64,000 nucleotides of DNA. Origin: Cerioporus squamosus. Its lineage: Eukaryota > Basidiomycota > Agaricomycetes > Polyporales > Polyporaceae. Location: the NCBI GenBank assembly GCA_022592435.1, contig JABYQS010000152.1:1-64000 (forward strand), in the 5' to 3' direction. Below, in pieces: positions 33,940 through 44,800 of the stretch. The notes beneath the pieces are model-generated. The model did not search any database. It saw nothing but the letters and a program-made list of their open reading frames with translations, and had not been told where the DNA came from. The stretch's first letter is position 1. Every line of letters begins with the position of its first letter. The translations under genes and the position numbers were made by a program.

Positions 33940-34589
33940 GTGATTGGCGGCTTGCGACTTATTCTCTTGTTCTTCCAGCCAGGTGCCCGCACCTCTCGTC
34001 GGTCTTTGCGCGGCGCGCGCGCGACCTCTCGGCACTCCCCGCTTTCGCTAGGACGTGACTGTCTGCTGCTCTCGCCCTCTCGCTCTCGATGCTTTTGCTA
34101 TGGCTGTCTGCTATGCTCTCGTGTCAATCCCCTGCTCGCCTCTCGCTCTGCTGATGTGTTTCGATGCTGTAACCATATTATAGAAGATGTATTATTTGTG
34201 TGCTACTATTGTGCAATACGACCACGTTTCCCCTGTGCTATATAGTTTTGGCCTGCCGTGCAATTGAGTGCCTCGCGCTGAAGCCCCAGCATTCTACCAC
34301 TGACCGTTGCATATCTTGCCGTGTGCTCTGTGGTGATGCAAACCAGGCGGCTCACCACCGTGGATTGTGGGAGATGGCAGTGCATCCTGATATTCTGCAG
34401 AGCGCTGCATACCCTCACAGTGTACCGTGAGGTCTATGGTGCACCGCCATGGTATGTAGCCCTCTGCCGAGTCTGAGGACCATGTCTAACCACTGCAGGG
34501 CCTCCCGGTACCTTGGCATTGCACCGCCTGAAATGCGGAGATGTGTGATGTTCTCATACGTATGCAAACTATGAGCGGTTTTGCTGATG
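33940..34589. other. Right end of the Plavaka element
   Basis: No coding sequence. The last 290 bp carry five ATGCA/TGCAT motifs and end in the right inverted repeat. Confidence 0.55.
34571..34589 (-). repeat. Right terminal inverted repeat of the Plavaka element
   Basis: Reads ATGAGCGGTTTTGCTGATG on the plus strand, the reverse complement of the left end apart from one base. Confidence 0.8.
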
Positions 34590-36164
34590 GGTGCCTCCGT
34601 CTTCTACGTCAAATTCAAGAGCCGCTTGTACGCCGTGGATATGGACGTGCTTGACATCGCATTCCGACAATCGTTCAAGCACGACGTCCACTATATATGG
34701 CTTGACATCCTCTGCCTCGCGTCCCAGGAGGCTCTCCGGGATTCTCTGGCTAGTCAACGCCACCGCACCTTTTGGCACTCCTCCTTATCCTTCGTCCTCC
34801 CTGCAGGACTGGATCGGTTGGCACACGCCGATGAAGAGACGCCATATGTCCATAGCGATCACCTGTTGGTCGACCTATTCTGCCATAGACGTGACACTCC
34901 CATCTTAGTGATCCTACGTGCTGACCTTCGCGAATCCAACGCCGCTTTGAAGTGAGTAGTTTGTCGAGCTCGCTCCGTGACTTGGCACTCATATGCGGCG
35001 ATGACCCAGAGAACCTCTCCATCTGTATGTGGATACTTATTTTCCAGCCCACACGGATGTCAAACGGAAGCAGGGTAATGGCAATCCTGTCGTTAGTGAT
35101 GTTGCGCCTCCAGGTTCTGAGAGAGAGAGCTTGCACGACGGGATTGGGCTGTAGCTCTATCTCTTGCAGACTTTTTGCGCGGCGTCATCGATGGCATGCC
35201 TTGGCAAGTCGATGCCCGACGTCCCGACAGCATCGTCCAACCAAAGACCTTTGGCCGCTCTTCCGCACTGCATCACGCCTTGTACACTGCCGCTATCGTC
35301 CCGCCAAGGCCAATCGCCCAAGTCGGTCAGGGGTCTCGATGGCCATGCGTGCGAGAGCAGACCATCCTCCGTATTGCATATATGAAGCGCTATTCCATCT
35401 TCTCGTCTTTCGCTGTGGACATCTATGGCGCGATAGTCGGACCATGTCGTGCACACGCCGCCCCGTGCTCGGGCTTGCCTCAAATGTTTGCGAACAAAAA
35501 GCCTGAAGAAATTATGCTCACCCTCCTCGACGCCTTCCTTACCTTCGCCCCGGATTGTGCCTTCTGGTTCGCCGCCTCGTCCGCTGTGCGGCCTCCTACG
35601 ATCTCAGATAGACTCCTCGAATATCCGACACTCATGTTTTCTGAGGATACCCGAAGCGGAAGATGCGTATCCGACAAGGAACTGCCCCAACTTCCACCTC
35701 AAACTAATCGCGCCGGTACTAGCCTGCATATCCTGCAATACTTCGAAGTCGACGCCCAGGTCCACCGCAGACCAGACGGACACGTCGAGATTGCCGCAAT
35801 ATCGCTTGAGAGAGTGCACCCGACCGACGAAAGACGACTGTTGGTGGGTGCGTGGGTGTTGCTAACCTTCGATCAGACGATAGGAGAAGTCCGGCAACTC
35901 GATGCAGAGGAACTGCGAGGCTTGGGCCGCATGGCCCGGGACAGCAACCCTGCTAGGGTCCTGCGTCTCTGTCCGGAGACGGACGGGAACAAACGGTCGC
36001 CACATCAATACTGGTCTCAAACGTCCTGGGAATGCGTATCATGGGCTGAGCGGAGCAAGGCGCTTGGCGATTACCCAGAAAGCCGTGCGGGACGTACAAA
36101 TTGGCCCATGCACACGGCCGGATACCGGTCACTGCTGAAGGATCCCGACACCATGGCCAGGTGA
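34590..36164 (+). pseudogene. HET-domain gene, 3' part (separated from its start)
   Basis: Resumes with ASVFYVKFKSRLYAVDMDV and gives the HET core block HYIWLDILCLAS, then SFVLPAGLDRLAHADEETP, as in polypore HET proteins. After one or two introns (about 34955-35048 and 35121-35170) a long last exon runs to the stop at 36162-36164, with the poorly conserved C-terminal region. No promoter or own start is evident. No internal stops beyond the intron positions, which again suggests the disruption is young. Whether a truncated transcript is made from the transposon edge cannot be told. Confidence 0.65.
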
Positions 36165-37799
36165 ACCGCATCGTCCCCTGAGTCTTGCACGGAGGCGATA
36201 AATGTATGTATACGTGCTAGTACTAGTCATAGCTTGCATCCGAATATACCGTACTTGTCACCAGCAAGAAATCGATGTCCTTGACGGTGATTTGTATGTG
36301 GCCTCCCCGTTGCCAACAGATCTACGGAGGTTGTCGACAGTGAACACCGGTCTCGTTACAACTCCCATACTATCTCTTGCTGCTTGTGCCTCATTCAGAA
36401 CATTAGTACCGACGACACTGGACAGTGTCCCACTAGGCACCTCGTTCCAACCATGTCGTGCGCGTGCGAACCGTTATCCACACTCTCGGCAACGGTAACG
36501 GCGAACGGCCGCGACATTCGAACTCGGATGGACCCGCCGTGCGCTGAGACGTGTGCCGCGGTGCAGGACTCCGTCCCGGGATGTGTATGTGAGGCGTGAG
36601 AGTATGGTGTACGACTGACCGGGCTCGGATGCAGCGCTTGCTGAATCACGATGAGACCCGGGGGCATGTATTACTTCAAACACTGGCATACTGTGTGCAT
36701 AGTATAGAGAGCCTCCGATGACGCGCCGCACGGCCCTTTGTGACCTTCCGGTGCACTATGCCTGTTGTATGCGCAGTACTATGGGTGGAGACTGGCACGA
36801 AGCGGACGGCGCAGGGACCGGTCAGCGGGGATCGAAAAACCATGACGCGGTGTCCCGACTTCCGTCCCGACTCCCGTCTGCGTTGGTCATCAAGGTCGAT
36901 GTTGCTCAGAGACGGCCGCGACGTCGGTCGTCAGAGCACCCTGAACCGCATGCATGGTGACACGCCTCCTTGCTGGTATGTCTGTCATTGCGGCGGTGAG
37001 TGGGACTCGCGGGAGTAGATTCGTGGGGCCGTGCAGGACTGGCGGGGATTGCGTTGTGTTGACTGACTGGGCTCGAATGTGCCGCTTGCTGTGGTGAGGA
37101 TGCAGTCTAGTGCACTTCGTGACCTCACGGCGCTAGGTGCAGGGGCTGTGTGCGTTGCGCTGGCGTGGCGGCCCACTGGGGAAGAGAGATGGGCTGAAAA
37201 AACGGAAGGAACCAAGTAGTATCGAGTGGGAAATGTCCAGGCCGAGTCGAACTTGCACCAGGCTGGAGAATCTGAGGAAGAAGAACCGTCGATCCAAGCC
37301 GTCATGACGGGTGGTGTTGCTTGAGGCTTGATCGTGCCTGCTGACGGTGAGACTGCGCTCGAGTACATACAGCGTGGCCCATGCTTCAAACCACATTCAC
37401 AGCGTCAGATCTCTTGCCTCGACTCGGACACAAAGTGCGCGGGCCCTTCGAAACGTTTTGCAAGATTGAGATTTCAGCAAGACCCCCGAGTCGTCGACGT
37501 CGTCGGTTCTGGCAGGTGCGAGTCGGTCAGTGCACTGAGAGATCTTGAGTCCTTGAGCAGCCGCAAACGGACTGACGGGTCTCGCACGAGCAAATCATCG
37601 ATGCTCCCCTGCAGGGCGGGGCTGAGTGCATATGCATGTCCAGGACGGTTCGCCATCCGACGAGGCTGAAAGTCAACGAGCCGCGAGCGACCGTACGTCG
37701 TCGAGAGCGCGATCGGTACCGGTGACGCGTCGCGGGGCAACACCTCCCGGTTACGCTGCCGGACAGCATAGTGCACGTGCGCCTGTGGGCTCCTGTGTC

Positions 37800-38460
37800 T
37801 GCGACATGGACATGCAAGCGGACAGCGCAAGGAGCAAGGAGCAAGGAACAGGTCGACACAGCGACGACCGCAGCCATCGCCAGACTCCGCAAAGAGCGAG
37901 GAAGGAGCAGGGAGCAGGTTGAAACGGTGGCGAGCGCAGCGTCCCCGGGTGTGTGCTGGCCATCCATGTAAGTTGGTCATCGGCGGACTCCGCAAACAGC
38001 GAATCTGCCAGCGGACAGCGCAAGGAGCAGGGAGCAAGGAGCAAACTTGGGAAACGACAACGAGCGCACCCTCCCGTCCCGTCTGCGCACGCTGAGCATT
38101 CTTGTACGTCGGTCATCGATCATCGCCGGACTCCACGCGCCACGATGAATAGCGAGCTTGCCAGCATACAGCATACAGCATACAGCGGACGGCGCGAGGA
38201 GCAGGGAGCAGGGATCAGGGCGCAGGAAACAGTACTAGTGACGAGCTGGTGCAACGTGCAACGCGCTCCGACCCGTCCTGCGCTGGTCATTTGCGTTCGT
38301 GGTCATCGCCGGACTCCGCGAAGGGCGACGGAAGGAGCAAGGAGCAAGGAGCAGGGAGCAGGGAGCAGGTCGAAACGGTGAAGCGTGCTCCGTCCCGTCC
38401 CTGCGCACGCTGGTCATCGACTTCGCCGGACGCAAATAGCGAGGATGCTCCGAGCCGGCC
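37800..38460. repeat. Degenerate tandem array, about five copies of a 100-180-bp unit
   Basis: Units start near 37872, 37976, 38110, 38292 and 38413, each with a GGTCATCG..GGACTCCGC block. Most are followed by AGCGGACAGCGCAAGGAGCA and (in several) GTCGAAACGGTG and CCGTCCCGTC. Embedded in each is a GGAGCA simple repeat of variable copy number, which explains the unequal spacing. Confidence 0.7.
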
Positions 38461-39794
38461 ACGACTTCCGTCGTCGGTCGTCGGTCGTCGGTGCAGCCCT
38501 CTGAGCCGCCGCATGCACGGTGAGGTGACGCGCCTCCCTGGTGGTGCGCGTCGGAGAGGAGCGAGCGCACGCGCGATCCTTCCTGACTATGTAGTGCTAG
38601 TGAGTGCTCACATGCATTCGACAACGTATACGTACCCCGAGTACACGGCGGAACTGTGCCACTGCCTGGCAATCATGCATCATGCACTGTCATGACGCGG
38701 TCCCATCGACATATGCATCTGGATTCTGGAGATGTGCGCGCAGTGCGCACCCCGAGCGGACGGTGTCGGGCCCCGGCTCCCAAGTAAGTACGCGTATACT
38801 GTACAGAGATGGCGCGCACGGCGATCCTCCCGCGGTCGCACGCCCGGATCAGGGAGCGCACGCTACCCCACACGGAGAGCCCGCGGTTCGCGGATATGAA
38901 CGTCAGAGCTTGTGCCAGCATTGTATGGACCGGAAGCCGAGGTAAGGAGGCACAGCACTGAGAACTGAGAGCTTCAAGTGCGCAGTGCCGAGTCGAGGAC
39001 GGGTCGATCCCGCGAGGAAGGGAGGCCAGGCCCAGGAGGACGGTGCGGCCCTTGCCCCTGGCCGCTCCCTGGGTGCCTCGAAGATGCGACGGAGCGGGAC
39101 AGACGCTGTGAACGCCATGTATGTGCGTACGTGCGTGGGGCAGACAGACGTGCGACGTGAAACAAGGAGGAGGGGCGAGTTGCATTGAGTGGGCAGGAGT
39201 GTCAGTGTGGCGTGCAGGCGTCGAGTGGGGCCTGGGTCGGGCGGGGTTAGAAGCTGCCACTGAGCGAGGCGGATGCAGATGCGGAGCAGAGAGAGGACCT
39301 GGACGGAGATGAGAGTCCTCTCCCGGGGTGCTGTACGCGCACACGTCGGCGACCCAGGGGCAAACGAAGAAGACGTATGTGCAGCAGCAGAGGCATCGGG
39401 CATGGATCTGAGGACAAGACACGCCAGTCTGCGACTCAGCGAACGAGGCGGCGAAAGCGGGGTGACAGACCTCAGGCTGGCCTGGACCGCGCGGACGAGA
39501 TGCAGACGGTTTCGCAGCGTTTGTTGTGTGTGGCGCAGAGGGCTCCTCCGCTTGCGCCGTGAGCTGACCGACGCCGGCGGTGCAGAGGGTATTGGGGCCG
39601 ATGACGGAGCAGTGTCGCGCACGGACAGCCAGCGCCGCACCCGCCTCCCGACTCCCGACTCCCGAGCGGACGGCGGGGAATGAACAGATGGCAGAAGCCG
39701 ACAGGCACCGCAAGGCCTGGAGCGCCATCCGCGGCTGTTTCTCAGCACGTGGAGTCCATTAAACCGCTTCCCGATCCGGATTTCTCGCCGTCGA

Positions 39795-39800
39795 TATATA
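39795..39800 (+). promoter_or_regulatory. TATA box of the phosphatase gene
   Basis: TATATA, 71 bp before the ATG at 39871; position is right for a fungal core promoter. Confidence 0.5.
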
Positions 39801-39870
39801 CCGTCCTTTTTCTGGCGGGATCAGCACTCGTCTGCCCCCATCGCCCTGCTGCACTCGCACAACACACACC

Positions 39871-40521
39871 ATGATCCGCTTCGACAACGTTCCGCCCGAG
39901 GTGATGCAGGCCATGTGCACGCCCATGCACCTCATCATCCCCGCGTCCCCTCAGCAGCACACCGGCGCTCTCTACCTCGGCTCCTTCTCTGCCATCCTCG
40001 ACCCAACTCTCCTCTCCGCCAACCGCATCCAGGCTCTCGTTCAGGTCCTCGATGCGCCCTGGCTGCCCTCCGTCGAGGCCCACGCCGCGCAGGGCAACAA
40101 GCTCGAGTGCTACCGCCTCGACATCCTCGACAGCACCTCCGCCGACCTCCGTCCACACCTCGAGGCCACCGTGCGCTGGATAGACGACAGACTCCGTCGC
40201 GGCATAAACGTCCTCGTACACTGCCAACAGGTGCGTACCCCTGCGCTCTTCGCGCCTCCTTTTCTCCTCTCTTACTCATCCTCACTCCCCTCTTCCTTCC
40301 CTCTTTCGTAGGGCGTGTCGCGCTCCGCCGCCGTCGTGATCGCCTACCTCATCTACACCCACAACATGTCCTACGACTCCGCCTTCGACCTCGTCAAGCG
40401 CAAGCGCGCCTGCATAAAGCCCAACTCCGGCTTCGTCCGCTGCCTCCAGGACTGGGAGAAGCAGTGGCGCCTCGCGCCCCAGCGTCCGAACATGCGTCGC
40501 GCCAGCACGACCCCCTCATGA
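39871..40521 (+). CDS. Dual-specificity protein phosphatase
   Basis: Small DUSP-type phosphatase that removes phosphate from Tyr and Ser/Thr of target proteins such as MAP kinases. Two exons: 39871-40230 and 40312-40521, giving 189 residues. The fold is seen from GALYLGSFSAILD (N-terminal strand), through YRLDILDSTSADL with the general-acid Asp, to the signature VLVHCQQGVSRSAAV, in which Cys and Arg of HCxxGxxRS are both present; the intron lies inside this signature, between Gln and Gly. The C-terminal helix is KRKRACIKPNSGFVRCLQDW. No localisation signal or docking domain seen. Substrate unknown. Confidence 0.92.
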
Positions 40522-41237
40522 CGCGTCCCGCCCTCCTTTGGGACGTTCGCACTCGCGTCTTGCTCGCGTCGGGCCACTTTTTCTTGCCTCCTACCGCCGC
40601 CGATGGGGATGACACGCGGGCCCCGACCGGCCCCCGGTGGAGCGACGGCGGATACACAGGTCGGTCGCCCCACCTCTTACCCCTCTCCTCCCCCCACGTC
40701 CTCCCGCGTCCGTGTCCTCTCTCCCCCACCGCAGCCGCGCCTTCTCGAAGCCGCGGACTCGCAGACTGGCTGCGAGCACCCAGCTCGCGCCACTCCCCCG
40801 ACTCCGCCCTCCATCCCGGGTACGCGCGCGCGTACGAAGAAAAGAAAATCGAGAAAACCATATCCGCGGGGTCCTCGCGCAGGCTCCACCGTCGGGCTAC
40901 CGACACGCCATGCGCCACCATGTACTGTACTTATGTATGTACCACCATCTTCATGCTACCATCGCTCGACTCGCATACGGATCCACACATCTACCATACA
41001 GTCTGTCCTGGTTATTCGTCGTCCTCGGCTCCATGCTTCATTTCTTGTGAGGTTTTTCTTTTTCGTCGCGCCGGACGTCCGTCCCCCGTCTCACGTCTCC
41101 CCCTGCCTTCCGTCTCGTATCTTCCAACCTTCCCTGACCGGAGTCGCGCCATCGGTGCGATTGCGATCGCGACTGGGACCGGGACCGGGACGATCTCTCG
41201 ATCCGCACCCTATCACCTACCCACTTGTCCACCCACT

Positions 41238-41258
41238 CAGACAGACAGACAGACAGAC
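41238..41258. repeat. CAGA microsatellite
   Basis: Five tandem CAGA units. Confidence 0.8.
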
Positions 41259-41384
41259 GTCCTGCCGCTTTCGGTTCTCCCCCCCCCCTTCCTTCCCTGT
41301 TTGTCGTTCTTCTTGGCAACGTTCTGTTCTGAGCACCGTACCCCGTACCTGCACGTGTCCCTGTCCTGTACTTACCCCACTCTT

Positions 41385-41407
41385 GTATGTATGTATGTAT
41401 GTATGTA
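41385..41407. repeat. GTAT microsatellite
   Basis: Nearly six tandem GTAT units. Confidence 0.8.
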
Positions 41408-41859
41408 CTTGCCCCTTGTATTGCTATCGCTATCGCTGCTTCGTCCCTTCGGAGTGTGAGCAGCATCGATTTGTTCACTCGTGTCTCGTTGATCTATCCA
41501 CACACCAGTCGACGCCGTGTATCCCCCGCACGCATCGTATCGATGTCGGCCATCCGGCATACAGGATACATATGTACCACACATCCCGCGGTCCGCCGCG
41601 ACACGCCTCCGAGTCCTCAGTTCTGAGTTCTGAGTTCTGAGATGCCGATCTGCACCCCGGTTTGCGCTTCTAGATCTGTTCGTGGTTCTCTGGAGTCGTG
41701 TCGTGTCGTGTTCGCTGCTGCTAGCGCTGAGTGCTGAGTACTGAGTACCAAGTGCACACACAGAACCGCGCGCACGCAACCCGTACGCCATCGTCGTCGT
41801 CCAATCAGCTACAAGCAGTGGATATCTACATAGACTCGACAGACAACTGGGACAAGGTG

Positions 41860-41878
41860 CCCCCCCCCCCCCCCCCCC
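41860..41878. repeat. Poly-C tract
   Basis: Nineteen consecutive C on the plus strand; the true length may vary because such runs are error-prone. Confidence 0.8.
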
Positions 41879-44800
41879 GAATAATGAATTGAGACCTCGA
41901 GCCTCGAGTCGCGTATTCTGCAGCCTTCGAAGTTCTCGCGCCGACGGAGGAGGTTTGGCCCGCCGGGCGCGCGCGCGTGGTGGTCGTGTGGCCGCTGCTT
42001 CTCGAATTCGGGGAACAGTCTGAGTGGACAGTGGAATGCACGCGTTTGACACTTGCAGTTGGAACTTGAAGTGAGATCTTGGCGCGGCCCGGGCCCGGGA
42101 ACGGCGCCGTTCTGCGATGTGGTCCCGGTACTCTTCTGTTATTCTCCTTCTTCGACGCCGGAACCCGGAACAGAACTCGGGGTGATGATGAGTCGCGCAA
42201 GAAGTCGCAACGCCTGCAGGCCCGCGTCTCACCGCAGTGTCAATGGTACCGTGTAGTACGCCGCACTCGCTCGCCATATGCATCATATGCATCGCACGTC
42301 TATGCTCACGCAGATCCTCGCTTGACTTACGCTACGTATGAAGCGTCGAGCGAGTGGAAGCTTGCATAGGGACGGCCCGGAGGGTTCTGTGCACTCGCTT
42401 GCGTGCGTGATGGCGCGGCAGAAGACCTGGGGTCTCGGATTCTCGCCTCTCTGCAGAGGATCAGGGTCACCAACTCCGTCCGGGCCTCGCTCGAGGAGGG
42501 CTGACCTCCACAACCCAAACCCGGTCGTCACGTTCACCGCTGTTGACCCGGTCACCGTCGCGGTGCGCTAGTAGATGGCCAGTCTGTCTGTCGGAGGCGT
42601 CACATGCCATAGAAGGCCTAGGACTCTGGAGGAGTATGTTGTGTGACGAGGAGACCGAGGTCAAGTGAACAAGCACGGACATGGTATGCACATCGCATAG
42701 ACGCGGCTTCCCGCGATCCGTCCGAGTCTGCGACATGCGGCATGCCCATCTGACATACATACATGTTCGATCTGATTCTTTGGGCCTTGCAATTGTCTGA
42801 TCCCCCTCAGGCTGGGCCTGGCTGTTCGAGATCCCCGATACGTACGTTCGTACGTACGCATCGCGGTTACTCATTCCGAGCATCCGGCCCTGGGAAACGA
42901 CATAGTGTATGTACCTCTTTGTCGGGCACCTTGAGGTGCGTGCATAGCATATAGCCGTACATTGGCACTTGGATGTAGATCACGACGCTCGAGCTCGGAG
43001 AAAGACATGAACGTCTGCTTACCTCAGCCTGGGCAATTGTCTCCTGTTCAACCGGTCCATATACTCGGAGGTCTTCCGACACTCTGGCATGCCATGCGAG
43101 CGCCCGACGATGTAGCCTCAGGCCTCAGTGTTCAGCTGGATGTGCTCCCGGCCACGGCTGCAGTGCTGCATAGCACGAGCAGAGGTACGGGGCCCGACCC
43201 CGACTCCGCGAGAGCTGCGAGGAACGCGGTGCCGTGAAGCGTGAGCGCGTGCGGGCATGCCGAACCAAGATAGAAATACTCATGTATAAATGTGCTCACA
43301 TGCGTTCTCAGTCCTTCATTGAACGATTCAGTGCCTAGGTGCCACGTCGAACTTGGGGAAGACCGAAAGCGGCACAAGGTGCGCCTCGCTTGCGCATGGT
43401 CTGGAGACTGGGAAGCTTTTGGACACGAACATGAGTCTCCGTGAGTCGTCCGCGTCGTCCACGAGTCTGGAAATGCGCGATCGCGATCGGCATGCAAAAC
43501 TCGGCAGCGGGAGCTGTCGGTGCCTGGGACTAGTACTCAGAGCCTGTAAGTACTCAGAGGTCCGAGTCGGCATGGGGTAAGTACCGCACGTTGCCGGTCG
43601 TAACCATGCGTGTGGTGCACACAGTGACCGCGATCGATACGTCAGAGCCACACACGTAGAACAAGGCCAGCTGCGATGCGTACCTCGGTGTGCTTTGAGC
43701 CCTTCTCGGCTCGGCAACTATGTACATACGGTGGGTGCCTTGCGAGCACAGCCGGCATCAGCATACCTATGTTAGACCTACATAACTCAGGTCACTGACC
43801 GCGGCGTTGACCAACATGCGACAACCGCGGGCCAAATGACTCCGCCATGTGCTCTGCAGGAAAGACGACGGGAAGCCTGGTGTAATGGTGCGCTTTGGAT
43901 ATTGACTCCTAGAACGGTGTAGAGTACATGAGGGACACGGACGGTATACTTACTCCCCGGTACCGTGCCCGCAGACGTCCATAGCTCGTGATGTCGTATG
44001 TACCGTGCCTGGAAGTCGGCGAGCGACGATATCGGACCCACGGAATAGGGTTAGGTCTTCCAGCAGCTGGGACTCGCCTGGACCGGGGAGGTCCTGGGTC
44101 CTGAAGATGATTGGCAGCATATGGTTTGGACGCGCCAATAGACATGGGAGACGGAAATGGATGTAGGGAACATACTGCGCGTGGGGCGGACCATCGGACG
44201 ACACCCTTCATGCATAGTCCTGTAGCACCAGGCGTCCGCGTCGGACCAGCCCATCGAGCGTCGCGGCGACGTGTTCCGCGAGTCCGTCAAGCGGCCGTCG
44301 CGGAGACGTCGACGGCAGGCTGAGTTCCCCGCACATGGGCAAGGCACCCCACCTCTGTCTGATGGTCTATGCATATAGAGTGCGGATATCGATGACGATG
44401 ATCGTGCCGGCGGGAGACAATTGCTCCCTGGGCAGGGCACCGACGTCCGAGCTTCTTCGAACGGGGAGATCTGCAGCGTGCTGCACGGATCCTGAGCACT
44501 TCCACGCTCAACGCTGGTCCGCAAGATCGGCTCAGGCCTCGGACACGCTGAAGGTCAGGCACCGTGGCCGGAAGGATGCGCGCGGGGGACGGATGTAGGA
44601 CGGGTCAAGCGTCGTACGTCCTTGCGGGGGACGGTGGTGCCTGCAACATCGATATACAATGACATAGCAAGACGGGCCTGTCCTTGCGGTTGGACAACGT
44701 GGCAGGCCCTGGGTCTGCCAGGGGCACGAACGTCGAAGCCTTGTTTGACCTGAGCTTCGACGGTCGGCCCTGAGCACGAGAGCAATATGACTGTTGACAG

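Larger units (their letters stand above)
25319..34589. mobile_element. Plavaka-family DNA transposon, 9.27 kb, apparently complete
   Basis: Bounded by inverted repeats (CATCAGCAAAACCGC at the left end; its reverse complement at the right end) and a possible 2-bp duplication (GG at 25317-25318 and 34590-34591). Contents: transposase (minus, 26913-31601), DUF6698-like gene (plus, 31787-33939), unknown 308-aa gene (minus, 25832-26758), a minisatellite and ATGCA-rich subterminal zones. Removing it leaves the two HET gene halves in one reading frame, which fixes the borders independently of the inverted repeats. No stop or frameshift is seen in the transposase, so it may be autonomous. Plavaka elements are a fungal group within the CACTA-like DNA transposons. 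Confidence 0.88.
36165..39870. other. Repeat-rich region without a supported gene
   Basis: No recognisable exon. Besides the tandem array at 37800-38460, an older duplication links about 36540-36650 with 37020-37100 (both carry a CTGAC.GGGCTCG block) and 36900-36990 with 38440-38550 (GCATGCA.GGTGA, then CGCCTCC). The last 100 bp hold the phosphatase promoter. Confidence 0.5.

Noticed and set aside
39915..41459. Plus-strand frame of 514 codons from the phosphatase onward
   Set aside because: Out-of-frame shadow of the phosphatase exons extended by C-rich 3' sequence without stops.
41372..42292. Minus-strand frame of 306 codons
   Set aside because: Passes through the poly-C tract and microsatellites; composition is low-complexity and no domain is seen.
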